Shown here: positions 33,578-42,062 of the stretch, piece after piece
Layout of the letters: each line of letters begins with the position of its first letter
Numbering within the stretch: the stretch's first letter is position 1
The notes under the pieces: generated by a model
What the model was told of the DNA's origin: nothing
Seen by the model: the letters and a program-made list of their open reading frames with translations, nothing else
The model's database searches: none
Source of the DNA: HXMU1428-3 sp965215715
Lineage (GTDB): Bacteria; Pseudomonadota; Alphaproteobacteria; Rhizobiales; HXMU1428-3
DNA length: 64,000 bases
Direction of reading: 5' to 3'
NCBI GenBank assembly: GCA_965215715.1
Contig: OZ244129.1
Span: 1,860,001-1,924,000, forward strand
Made by a program: the position numbers and the translations under genes

Positions 33578-34471
33578 ATGGTCTTTCCAAACAATCATGT
33601 TAGCGTTATTGGCGCCGGACAAATGGGGGCAGGCATTGCCCATGTGTGTGCTGCTTCTGGTCTGAATGTCTATTTAATGGACCAACAGGGCCCCATTTTA
33701 GAAAAAGCGCTCACAAAGATTGAAACAAACCTGGCACGGCAAGTAAAGAAGGACGTCATTAGCCAAGAAATTGCTGACACGGCCCTTTCGCTTATCAAAA
33801 CGGGAACTGAGCTTGACCCTTGCGATCAGTCTGACTTGGTGATTGAAGCGGCAACGGAAAAAGAAGCTTTAAAAATGTCTATTTTTGAAAGCCTTTGCCC
33901 TTGCCTGTCCAAAGAGGCGATCATTGCCTCCAACACCTCATCCATTTCCGTGACAAAGTTGGCGGCTAGCACAGACAGGCCTACAAAGTTTGTTGGCATT
34001 CATTTTATGAACCCTGTGCCGTTGATGAAACTGGTTGAGTTGATCAGAGGCATTACCACTGATGATGAGACCTATGACAATGCCAAAGCCTTTGTTTCTC
34101 ACATTGGCAAATCGCCAGTGCAATCAGCTGACTTTCCCGCCTTTATTGTCAACCGCGTGCTGTTGCCAATGATTAACGAGGCTGTTTATAGCTTGCATGA
34201 AGGCGTTGGCACAGTGGAGAGCATTGATACCGCTTTAAAACTTGGTGCCAATCACCCTATGGGCCCGTTGCAATTGGCGGACTTTATCGGGCTGGATACC
34301 TGCCTTTCCATCATGAATGTGTTGCATGAGGGCTTGGGCGATACTAAATACCGCCCTTGCCCGCTATTGGTGAAATATGTTGAGGCGGGTTGGTATGGCT
34401 ATAAAACCAAGAAAGGGTTTTATGACTATAGCGTTGAACCACCAAAACCAACGCATCGCTCTTTGGGATAG
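33578..34471 (+). CDS. 3-hydroxybutyryl-CoA / 3-hydroxyacyl-CoA dehydrogenase
   Basis: NAD(P)-dependent oxidoreductase of 297 residues. The dinucleotide loop is VIGAGQMGAGIAHVCAASG (about 9-27), the catalytic His is in VGIHFMNPVPLMKLVELI with the usual NTSSISVTKLA before it, and the C-terminal helical domain contains GPLQLADFIGLDTCLSIM. The start at 33578 has CGGAG upstream, and family proteins begin only a few residues before the loop. The role may be butyrate or polyhydroxybutyrate metabolism, or fatty-acid degradation; no other pathway gene is adjacent. Convergent with rlmE, 7 bases apart. Confidence 0.94.
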   Translation: MVFPNNHVSVIGAGQMGAGIAHVCAASGLNVYLMDQQGPILEKALTKIETNLARQVKKDVISQEIADTALSLIKTGTELDPCDQSDLVIEAATEKEALKMSIFESLCPCLSKEAIIASNTSSISVTKLAASTDRPTKFVGIHFMNPVPLMKLVELIRGITTDDETYDNAKAFVSHIGKSPVQSADFPAFIVNRVLLPMINEAVYSLHEGVGTVESIDTALKLGANHPMGPLQLADFIGLDTCLSIMNVLHEGLGDTKYRPCPLLVKYVEAGWYGYKTKKGFYDYSVEPPKPTHRSLG

Positions 34472-34478
34472 AGTTTAA

Positions 34479-35195
34479 TTAATCGCGTCCCTTAAAGTCT
34501 GTTGCCAAAACATAAAGCTCTGAGCTGTCAGCCCGGCTGGCCTCTGGTTTGACATGCCGGGTTTTTTTGAAGTTTTGCTTCATGAGGGTGAGCAATTCTT
34601 GCTCGGTGCCCCCTTGGAGCACTTTAGCAAGAAAGACGCCGCCGGGCTTTAAAACCTCGATGGCAAACTCTAGGGCCGCTTCGGCCAGGCCAATGATGCG
34701 CAAATGATCGGTTTGTTTGTGGCCAGTGGAAGGTGCTGCCATGTCAGACATGACAATGTCGGCTGCCCCCTCTTTCAGTGCTTCTTTTAAAAGATCAGGG
34801 GCTTTGTCATCCATAAAGTCCAGATGAAAAAGCTCAACGCCTGGCACAGGTTCCATATCGGAAATATCAATGCCGACAACCTGGCCCTTACCTTGAATGG
34901 AGCCTGTGCGCTTGGCTGCGATTTGGCTCCAGCCGCCAGGAGCTGCGCCCAAATCCACAATGGTCATGCCAGGTTTGATCAGTTTGAACTGATCATCCAT
35001 CTCTGTCAGTTTATAGGCAGCTCGTGAACGCAAACCATCATCTTTGGCCCGTTGCACATAAGGGTCGTTTAATTGGCGTTGCAGCCAACGGGTGGAGGAC
35101 AGCTTGCGCCCTTTGGCCGATTTGACCTTTACTGAAAGCGCCCGCTTGCCCTTAACGCCCGGTTTCGATTTGCCTGTTTGTTTTTTAGGGGACAT
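34479..35195 (-). CDS. rlmE: 23S rRNA 2'-O-methyltransferase (U2552)
   Basis: Methylates the ribose of U2552 in the ribosomal A-loop. The 238 residues show the family core: RAAYKLTEMDDQFKLIKPGM (substrate Lys), VDLGAAPGGWSQIAAKR (SAM loop), DIVMSDMAAPSTGHKQTDHLR (catalytic Asp) and GGVFLAKVLQGGTEQELL (catalytic Lys). A Lys-rich N-terminal extension of about 35 residues precedes it, as in many alphaproteobacteria. It follows the ppx/gppA gene by 24 bases on the same strand, a frequently conserved pair. Confidence 0.96.
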   Translation of the reverse strand: MSPKKQTGKSKPGVKGKRALSVKVKSAKGRKLSSTRWLQRQLNDPYVQRAKDDGLRSRAAYKLTEMDDQFKLIKPGMTIVDLGAAPGGWSQIAAKRTGSIQGKGQVVGIDISDMEPVPGVELFHLDFMDDKAPDLLKEALKEGAADIVMSDMAAPSTGHKQTDHLRIIGLAEAALEFAIEVLKPGGVFLAKVLQGGTEQELLTLMKQNFKKTRHVKPEASRADSSELYVLATDFKGRD

Positions 35196-35219
35196 ATTTT
35201 GTTGCCTTAAATGGCGTCG

Positions 35220-36629
35220 TTAGCGCCTTTTCCTGCCATGTTTTGTGCGCGCTTTGTAACGCTTTGGGCTGCTGGTCCAACATTGACCTGGTTTTAAAAA
35301 ACCATCTTCCGTCATTAATTGTGCCAAAATTCCCTCACGCAAACCGCGATCAGCGACGCGTAATTTAGGTGTTGGCCAGGTTTCTAACAAGGCTTGCAAA
35401 ATTGCGCAACCAGCCAATACCAAATCAGCGCGCTCTGGACCAATGCAAGCGATCGCGGCCCGCTCTTCATAGTCTAACTCTCTTAAGTAATGTGAAATTT
35501 TCTCCACATCTTGACTTTGCATCCATAAACCATCCACTTGTTGGCGGTCATAAACATCCAGGCTTAAATGCACCCCTGCAATGGTGGTTACTGTGCCTGA
35601 GGTGCCAAGAAAATGAAGCTTGGCATTTTCTAAATCTATTTTGGTGGCCACATCTTTTGCAAAATCTGTGAACAATGTTTTGACATAGGCTATCATGTTT
35701 GAAAAGTCTTGTGCGCTGACTTGCTGGCCACCAAATTTTTCAGCCAATGTCACAACACCAACGGGAAGCGATGTCCAGGCCACGATCGCTTCTTTTGAGC
35801 GAATGCAACTTTGCCCTTCTTTATCTGAGGTTTTTGAAACATCTAGCCAAATCAGTTCAGACGAGCCCCCGCCAATATCAAAGATTAAGGCATAATCACA
35901 CGCTTCATCAATGAGGGTGATGCAACCAGAGACGGCTAGCTTGGCTTCTGTTTCTTGGCAAATAACATCAAGTTCAAGGCCCGTTTTGCGTTTTACTTGA
36001 TCGATGAATTCTTGGCTGTTCTGAGCTGAACGGCAAGCTTGTGTGGCAACAAGGTGAGAGCGCGAGACCCGGTTATAATTCATTTTTGTCGCACATACTT
36101 GCAGCGCATCGATGGTACGCTCCATAGCTTGTTTAGAGAGTTGGCCTGTTTCGCTGACCCCTTCACCTAGGCGGATGATGCGTGAAAAAGCATCCACAAT
36201 TTGAAAGCCTTTGCGGCTGGGACGAGCAAGTAAAAGACGGCAATTATTGGTGCCCAAATCCAGCGCGCCATAAACAGGGGGGCGGCCTTTAAAAGAAGGC
36301 TTGTGCGGAAAGTTCGGTTTTTCCTGCTCACTGTCTTTGTGTGGAAAGGACGCCTGTTGATCAAGGCTTGCCTTTCCGTGGGTATGAAGCGCGGTATTTT
36401 CACCATCACCAGCTTGGCCTTGTGAGGCTTGCCAGTTTATATTTGTTTCTTCAGTTGAGCTCCTGTTAGAAAAATTGGCCCCTCCTTCGGGCAATTTTTG
36501 TTGTGAAACAGGCCTCTTTCCTGGCTGCTTACTTTCCTTATCCTGATTGGTCTTTCCACTCTTCATACCGGCAGGCCTGTTCTGGTCGCCGGACATTGCT
36601 TTTATGTTCCTTTTTCTACCGCCATTCAT
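35220..36629 (-). CDS. Ppx/GppA family phosphatase with disordered N-terminal extension
   Basis: Exopolyphosphatase / guanosine pentaphosphatase of the ASKHA fold. The catalytic part starts at about residue 123 with YGALDLGTNNCRLLLARP and includes the phosphate loop ALIFDIGGGSSELIW and LGTSGTVTTIAGVH; the C terminus has REGILAQLM. The first 120 residues are low-complexity, rich in Gln, Lys, Ser, Asn and Pro, without recognised domain; similar but shorter extensions exist in relatives. A downstream start cannot be excluded. Upstream partner of rlmE. Its preference for polyP or pppGpp is not resolvable. Confidence 0.9.
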   Translation of the reverse strand: MNGGRKRNIKAMSGDQNRPAGMKSGKTNQDKESKQPGKRPVSQQKLPEGGANFSNRSSTEETNINWQASQGQAGDGENTALHTHGKASLDQQASFPHKDSEQEKPNFPHKPSFKGRPPVYGALDLGTNNCRLLLARPSRKGFQIVDAFSRIIRLGEGVSETGQLSKQAMERTIDALQVCATKMNYNRVSRSHLVATQACRSAQNSQEFIDQVKRKTGLELDVICQETEAKLAVSGCITLIDEACDYALIFDIGGGSSELIWLDVSKTSDKEGQSCIRSKEAIVAWTSLPVGVVTLAEKFGGQQVSAQDFSNMIAYVKTLFTDFAKDVATKIDLENAKLHFLGTSGTVTTIAGVHLSLDVYDRQQVDGLWMQSQDVEKISHYLRELDYEERAAIACIGPERADLVLAGCAILQALLETWPTPKLRVADRGLREGILAQLMTEDGFLKPGQCWTSSPKRYKARTKHGRKRR

Positions 36630-36837
36630 TGTTTAAAAAATTATTCAAGAAAACATATTATTGAATTGTTTTATCTAGAGTTTTTATGTCACTTAAATAA
36701 AAGAGAATGGCAGTGTCTCACCTCATTCACTGGTGTTTTTTGGTTTCCTTATCAGTTTATCAAAAAAGGCTATAAGGACAAGGAAAACTCAGCAACCTTG
36801 GCATATGGTCCAATACTATTTACTTACAAAAGATGGG

Positions 36838-36861
36838 CTGGTGCCCTGGGCAGAGCACCAG
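36838..36861 (-). terminator. Stem-loop after cysNC
   Basis: CTGGTGC (36838-36844) and GCACCAG (36855-36861) form a 7-bp stem 40 bases after the cysNC stop. On the minus strand it is followed by a moderately T-rich stretch (CATCTTTTG). Weak terminator candidate. The rest of the 270-base gap to the Ppx gene holds nothing I can support. Confidence 0.4.
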
Positions 36862-36900
36862 TAAAATCGCTTTAAAGGTTACTTTAAGGCCTGTTTCAGC

Positions 36901-38853
36901 CTAAATGATTTGCTCACGGCGTAAAATTTTCAAAACTTCGTCTGCCAAATCATCGGCGGGGTCTTGGGCCCCTTTTAAGATAATTTCAGCCGTTTCTGGC
37001 ACTTCATAGGCCGAATCAATGCCTGTGAAGTTTTTGATTTCCCCTGCCCTTGCTTTGGCATAAAGGCCTTTGATGTCGCGCTCTTCACACACTTCAAGCG
37101 GGGTGTCGACGAAAATTTCGATAAATTCATCTTGCCCGAACAAGGAACGGGCTAAACGCCGGTCTGCTTTAAAGGGTGAGATGAACGACACCATCACAAT
37201 CAAGCCCGCGTCCACCATTAGTTTGGCCGCTTCGGCCACCCGGCGGATGTTTTCTGTGCGGTCTTCATCGGAAAAGCCAAGGTCACGGTTAAGGCCATGA
37301 CGCACATTGTCACCATCTAGCAAATAAGTGTGTTGGCCGGCCATGTGAAGTTTGTTTTCAAGCACGTTGGCAATGGTTGACTTGCCTGAGCCTGAAAGAC
37401 CAGTGAACCATAGACAGCACGGCTTTTGGCCCTTTTGTTTGGCACGGCTGGCTTTATCAACACTCATAGCTTGCCAATGCACATTATCGGCGCGGCGATC
37501 CGCCCCTTTAATCAAACCGGCGGCAATGGTGGTGTTTGATAAACGGTCGATTAAAATGAAATTGCCGGTTTCTGTGTTTTTATCAAAGGGATCAAACACG
37601 ATCGGGCGGCTCAATTGCAGCTCACACACGCCCACATCATTGGTTGATAGGTCTTTGGTTTCAAGCTGGTCAAGGGTGTTAATATCTAGCTTGTGATCAA
37701 TACGAGAAACTGTGGCTATCACTGTTTGATGGCCCGCTTTTAACTGATAGGCCCGGCCAATTTGCAATGGCTCTTCGCCCATCCAAATGAGCGAGGCTTC
37801 AATTTGCTGAGCTATACTGGGGCGGTTGGTTTTATGGGCGATGACATCGCCGCGTGAAATGTCAATTTCATCGTGCAAGGTGACTGTCACGGATTGGCCG
37901 GAAATGGCGCTGTTTAAATCTCCGTCATAGGTCACAATCCGCTCAATGGTGGATTCTTTGCCAGAGGGCAACACAACAATTTCATCGCCCAGCTCAATTT
38001 GGCCACTGGCGATGGTGCCTGAAAAGCCGCGGAAGTTCAGGTCTGGCCGGTTCACCCATTGCACTGGATAGCGCATCGCCGCCTTTATGCTTTCATCTGG
38101 CAGATCAAAATTTTCCAAAAAGCCTAATAGGCTTTCCCCTTCATACCAGCTCATCTTCTCGCTGTGGCTGGTTACATTCTCCCCGCCCAGTGCAGAGATT
38201 GGAATGGGCACAATTTGTTCAATGTCGAGCTTGTCAGCAAACTCGATATAATCGGCCACAATGGCGTTAAATTTGGCCTCATCATAGTCAACCAAATCCA
38301 TTTTATTCACTGCCAGCACCACATTTTTAATGCCCAGCATTGAAACAATGCAGCTATGGCGTTTGGTTTGGGTGATCACCCCTTTGCGGGCATCAACCAG
38401 GATAACGGCCAAATCACAGGTCGAGGCCCCGGTGGCCATGTTGCGGGTGTACTGCTCATGACCGGGTGTGTCGGCCACGATGAATTTGCGTTTTAAAGTT
38501 GAGAAATAGCGATAGGCCACATCAATGGTGATGCCTTGCTCGCGCTCTGCTTGCAAACCATCTACCAACAAGGCCAAGTCCATCTCGCCTTGCTGGGTAC
38601 CGTGGGTTTTGCTGTCTTTTTTCAAGCTGGCCAGCTGGTCTTCGGCAACCAATTGGCTATCATATAACAAACGCCCAATCAGAGTGGACTTGCCATCATC
38701 AACACTGCCGCAGGTCAAAAAGGACAGTAGGCTCTTTTCTGCTTGGTCGACATCTAAAGCCTGACCAGAGGGGACCGCGTCAGGCACATTATCGTTTAAT
38801 TCAGCTGTTTTTGGCTCAGCGTTTTTTGACTCAGGTTCTTTTGACTGGGACAT
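36901..38853 (-). CDS. cysNC: Bifunctional sulfate adenylyltransferase subunit 1 / adenylylsulfate kinase
   Basis: A fused enzyme of 650 residues. The N-terminal GTPase half (about 25-450) has GSVDDGKSTLIGRLLYDS, the switch DTPGHEQYTRNMATGAS and NKMDLVD, and drives APS formation together with CysD. The C-terminal half (about 465-640) is APS kinase, with FTGLSGSGKSTIANVLE and GDNVRHGLNRDLGFSDEDR, making PAPS. I start at the ATG at 38853, 4 bases after the cysD stop; the first 25 residues are a charged, Glu/Lys/Asp-rich leader. It forms an operon with cysD for sulfate assimilation. Confidence 0.96.
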   Translation of the reverse strand: MSQSKEPESKNAEPKTAELNDNVPDAVPSGQALDVDQAEKSLLSFLTCGSVDDGKSTLIGRLLYDSQLVAEDQLASLKKDSKTHGTQQGEMDLALLVDGLQAEREQGITIDVAYRYFSTLKRKFIVADTPGHEQYTRNMATGASTCDLAVILVDARKGVITQTKRHSCIVSMLGIKNVVLAVNKMDLVDYDEAKFNAIVADYIEFADKLDIEQIVPIPISALGGENVTSHSEKMSWYEGESLLGFLENFDLPDESIKAAMRYPVQWVNRPDLNFRGFSGTIASGQIELGDEIVVLPSGKESTIERIVTYDGDLNSAISGQSVTVTLHDEIDISRGDVIAHKTNRPSIAQQIEASLIWMGEEPLQIGRAYQLKAGHQTVIATVSRIDHKLDINTLDQLETKDLSTNDVGVCELQLSRPIVFDPFDKNTETGNFILIDRLSNTTIAAGLIKGADRRADNVHWQAMSVDKASRAKQKGQKPCCLWFTGLSGSGKSTIANVLENKLHMAGQHTYLLDGDNVRHGLNRDLGFSDEDRTENIRRVAEAAKLMVDAGLIVMVSFISPFKADRRLARSLFGQDEFIEIFVDTPLEVCEERDIKGLYAKARAGEIKNFTGIDSAYEVPETAEIILKGAQDPADDLADEVLKILRREQII

Positions 38854-38857
38854 GGGA

Positions 38858-39757
38858 TTAAAAATACCCTTCTTGTTTTTTCTTTTCCATAGAACCGGAT
38901 TCATCATGGTCAATCACCCGGCCTTGGCGCTCTGAAAGGCGTGATAAGGTCAGCTCTTCAATAATATCTTCAACCGTCTCAGCCTCAGACGAAATCGCAC
39001 CGGTTAAAGGGTAACAGCCGAGTGTGCGAAAGCGTACCTGTTTCATCTCAGGGGTCTCCCCAGGCTCTAGGGGCAAACGCTCATCATCCACCATAATCAT
39101 TGTACCATCGCGCATCACCACAGGGCGCTCTTTGGCAAAATAAAGGGGGACAAGGGGAATGTTTTCCTGGTTGATATATGTCCAGACATCAAGCTCTGTC
39201 CAGTTTGACAAAGGAAAGGCGCGGATGCTTTCACCTGGATGAATGCGGCTATTATAATTGTGCCATAATTCCGGGCGTTGGTTTTTGGGATCCCAGCGAT
39301 GGGTTTTGGTGCGAAATGAGAACACCCGTTCCTTGGCCCGTGATTTTTCTTCATCGCGGCGCGCCCCGCCAAAGGCAGCGTCAAACCCCCATTTATCAAG
39401 CGCTTGTTTTAGCCCTTGCGTTTTCATGACATCCGTGTGCACTGCAGAGCCATGAGAGATTGGGCCTATGCCGTCACGGACCCCATCTTCATTAATATGG
39501 ACCAACAACTCCATGCCTGTTTCTTTGGCGATGTTGTCACGAAATTCAATCATCTCGCGAAATTTCCAGGTGGTATCAACGTGCAACAAAGGAAAGGGCG
39601 GTTTTGAGGGGTAAAAGGCTTTTAGGGCCAAATGCAGTAAAACCGCGGAATCTTTACCAATGGAATAGAGCATCACTGGCTTTTCAAATAGGCTAGCAAC
39701 CTCGCGGATAATATAAATGCTTTCCGCTTCAAGCTCTTCTAGATGGCTTAATGTCAT
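38858..39757 (-). CDS. cysD: Sulfate adenylyltransferase subunit 2
   Basis: Catalytic ATP-sulfurylase subunit, 299 residues, making APS from sulfate and ATP. The PP-loop-like MLYSIGKDSAVLLHLALKAF (about 29-48) and FGGARRDEEKSRAKERVFSF are diagnostic, as is RFRTLGCYPLTGAI near the C terminus. It is the first gene of the cysD-cysNC operon. No sulfite or APS reductase gene is present in the window. Confidence 0.97.
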   Translation of the reverse strand: MTLSHLEELEAESIYIIREVASLFEKPVMLYSIGKDSAVLLHLALKAFYPSKPPFPLLHVDTTWKFREMIEFRDNIAKETGMELLVHINEDGVRDGIGPISHGSAVHTDVMKTQGLKQALDKWGFDAAFGGARRDEEKSRAKERVFSFRTKTHRWDPKNQRPELWHNYNSRIHPGESIRAFPLSNWTELDVWTYINQENIPLVPLYFAKERPVVMRDGTMIMVDDERLPLEPGETPEMKQVRFRTLGCYPLTGAISSEAETVEDIIEELTLSRLSERQGRVIDHDESGSMEKKKQEGYF

Positions 39758-40329
39758 ATTTTTATGGAACCATTTTCACAGCTGGACCAAAGGCTTTGCC
39801 CCAGCATAAATTATACAATTTTCAACAGTGAATTTCTCAATAGAAATAGCTGGTTTTTAGCCGTTTCAAAAGGGGGCAAACGAAATTAAAAAAATCATTG
39901 CCAGCTTTTAAAGGTTTAAAGGACGCAGAAACGGATGGCAACCAAGAAGTGGGAAAAATAATCCTAAGACTGGCGTTATTTAGGTTTTTAATTTCCTATA
40001 ATGTTCGATTAAGCCCGACTTGAAAGAATTTTATGCTTTGAATTTATTCTTAAACACTCCGACGATTACCAATAGAGCCCGGATGGGCCCTCGCCTCAGA
40101 ATTCAAAAAAATCACGGGTAAATTGGCTACCCAAAAAAACCAATGTTTCAAAGCGTTGTGCATGTTTTGACATTGTAATTTTGCAAATTTTATTCTGTTT
40201 GCCTTATTTTTATCGCCCTTTACGTATATCTAAACGATACAATCAGTTGATTATATATCGATCTGAAGATATATAGTTTAGCTGAACAAATTTTGTGCCC
40301 CATATAGGGGTAAGTTTAGGATGGTTTTT
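39758..40329. other. Divergent regulatory region between cysD and padR-RND operon
   Basis: About 570 bases, AT-rich and without a supported gene. It must contain the cysD promoter (minus) and the promoter of the PadR-efflux operon (plus). The only strong element seen is the inverted repeat at 40252-40275, listed separately. No SAM or cysteine-related riboswitch was recognised before cysD. Confidence 0.5.
40252..40275. promoter_or_regulatory. Inverted repeat upstream of padR (candidate autoregulatory operator)
   Basis: TATATATC (40252-40259) and GATATATA (40268-40275) are perfect complements separated by 8 bases, 55 bases before the PadR start. PadR proteins commonly bind palindromes before their own operon. 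The AT-richness also makes it a possible promoter core. Confidence 0.45.
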
Positions 40330-40899
40330 ATGAATGTGCGATCTCTTTGCCTTGGCATTCTGTCTTTTTCTGATATGAGCGGATATGACATTCGTAAAAT
40401 GGCATCAGAGGGGCATTTCAGCCATTTTTGTGAGGCCAGTTATGGCTCTATTTATCCTGCTCTGTCCCAGCTCACCACTGAAGGGTTGGTCACTTTCATT
40501 GAAGAAACCTTAGATGGCAAACCGCCGCGCAAAGTTTATTCTATCACTGACAAGGGACATTCCGCACTGTTTCACATCTTGCATGAAGAGCCTAATCCTG
40601 ATCGCTGCAAATCAGAATTTTTATTTTATAGCCTGTTTTCAGACAAAATGCCGTCATCGCAATTTCGTAATCTCATGGTTAAAAAAATCGCAGAAATTAG
40701 TGAAAAACTTGATGGCCTGGAAATGGCTCTGGAGGGGTGTGAGCATGAACCGAGCCAATTTGCCATTGGTTATGGTGTTGCTTTGAATAGTGCTGTTCTT
40801 ACCTATTTAAAAGCTCATTTGGAAAAACTAGATCAACAGTATGCCAAAACAGGTAAGGCGAACAAAGAACTTGTTATGGAGTTAAAAAATGACGCATGA
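40330..40899 (+). CDS. PadR family transcriptional regulator
   Basis: DNA-binding regulator of 189 residues. The N-terminal winged helix shows LGILSFSDMSGYDIRKMA, then SYGSIYPALSQLTTEGLV (recognition helix) and KVYSITDKGHSALF (wing). The C-terminal half (about 95-189) is helical, as in PadR-s2 type dimers. I start at the ATG at 40330, 8 bases after AGGA; an ATG 9 bases earlier is possible. Its stop overlaps the efflux adaptor start by 11 bases, so it very likely represses this operon until a ligand, probably a pump substrate, is bound. Confidence 0.9.
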   Translation: MNVRSLCLGILSFSDMSGYDIRKMASEGHFSHFCEASYGSIYPALSQLTTEGLVTFIEETLDGKPPRKVYSITDKGHSALFHILHEEPNPDRCKSEFLFYSLFSDKMPSSQFRNLMVKKIAEISEKLDGLEMALEGCEHEPSQFAIGYGVALNSAVLTYLKAHLEKLDQQYAKTGKANKELVMELKNDA

Positions 40900-42055
40900 C
40901 AACCCCATAGAAAAACAAAATAAATCTAAGGCTGGAAAATCACCCTCACGGTGGGTTTCTTCGTCAATTTTGTGGGCGCTGTTGTTTACCGGCTTAATCG
41001 TCGTTTGGGCTCTGACAGGAGAAATCAAGGGCGGGGCCCGGTTAAAACAAGACAGCGCGACCCAAGAGACCAAACAAACACAAAAAGAAGTGGCGCCATT
41101 TCAAGTGCGCACCTTTGAGTTTGCCCCTCGGCCTTACCTGGCCAAATTGATCATTCGCGGGCGCACCTTTTCGGACACCCAGGTTAACGTGCGGGCAGAG
41201 ACTGCGGGGACCGTGATTAAGCTTCCGGTTCAAAAGGGCGATTTTGTGAAAAAAGGCACTTTGTTGTGCCAATTGGAAGATGGCGCGCGCGCTGCCACAG
41301 CTTTAGAGGCAAAGGCTCTCCTGGCCCAAGCCAAAGCTGATTATGAGGCCTCTAAAAAATTAGAGCGGGCCGGCCATACAGCTGGCTTGAAAGTTTTAGA
41401 AAACAAAGCCCTTTATGATCGTGCAATGGCTGCTTTTGAGCGTGCCCAATTAGACTTGAAGCGCACCAAAATCTCAGCCCCTTTTACCGGCTATGTTGAA
41501 AAAACACCAGCCAAAGTGGGAAGCCTTGTATCTATTGGCGAGGCTTGTGCGACGCTGGTTTCTCTTGACCCTTTACATGTGGTCGGCGCGGTTAGAGAGG
41601 GGGATGTTCAAAAAATTAAGCCTGGTGATAAGGGGGCCGCTCGCTTAATCACTGGTGAGCTTGCCCAAGGCTTTGTTCGCTTTATCTCAGCAACGGCTGA
41701 GCCTGAGACCCGCACATTTCGTATCGAGTTGGAGATTGCCAATCCAGGTGGGCAACTGAAAAGCGGCATCACCACGGACATAGAGATACCTTTGCCTGAG
41801 CAACAGGCCCTCTTGTTACCGCCCAGCATTTTAACTCTTAATGATCAGGGTAAAATTGGTGTGCGCGCTGTTACCCCACAGCAAAAAGTTGAGTTTTTGC
41901 CCGTCAAGATCCTTTCTGAGCAGCAAGAAGGCATTTGGGTTGAAGCTTTGCCAGCGGGGACCTCAATTATCACCGTTGGTCAGGATTTTGTAAAACCTGG
42001 TCAAACCGTAAAACCTGTTCCAGATACAACTTTTAAAAATCAACCAGGCTCTTAA
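40889..42055 (+). CDS. RND efflux periplasmic adaptor (AcrA/MexA-like)
   Basis: Membrane-fusion protein of 388 residues. One N-terminal membrane anchor (SSSILWALLFTGLIVVWAL) is followed by the first lipoyl half (VNVRAETAGTVIKLPVQKGDFVKKGTLLC), a helical hairpin rich in Ala/Lys (about 125-190), the second lipoyl half (ISAPFTGYVEKTPAKVGSLV) and the beta barrel. It lacks a lipobox. It is embedded between padR (11-base overlap) and the pump gene (7-base gap) and thus forms a multidrug-type efflux operon. No outer-membrane channel gene accompanies it. Confidence 0.92.
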   Translation: MTHDNPIEKQNKSKAGKSPSRWVSSSILWALLFTGLIVVWALTGEIKGGARLKQDSATQETKQTQKEVAPFQVRTFEFAPRPYLAKLIIRGRTFSDTQVNVRAETAGTVIKLPVQKGDFVKKGTLLCQLEDGARAATALEAKALLAQAKADYEASKKLERAGHTAGLKVLENKALYDRAMAAFERAQLDLKRTKISAPFTGYVEKTPAKVGSLVSIGEACATLVSLDPLHVVGAVREGDVQKIKPGDKGAARLITGELAQGFVRFISATAEPETRTFRIELEIANPGGQLKSGITTDIEIPLPEQQALLLPPSILTLNDQGKIGVRAVTPQQKVEFLPVKILSEQQEGIWVEALPAGTSIITVGQDFVKPGQTVKPVPDTTFKNQPGS

Positions 42056-42062
42056 AGATCTG

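Noticed and set aside
36666..36875. 69-codon open frame between ppx/gppA and cysNC
   Set aside because: No ribosome binding site, no recognisable motif, and it crosses the stem-loop after cysNC.
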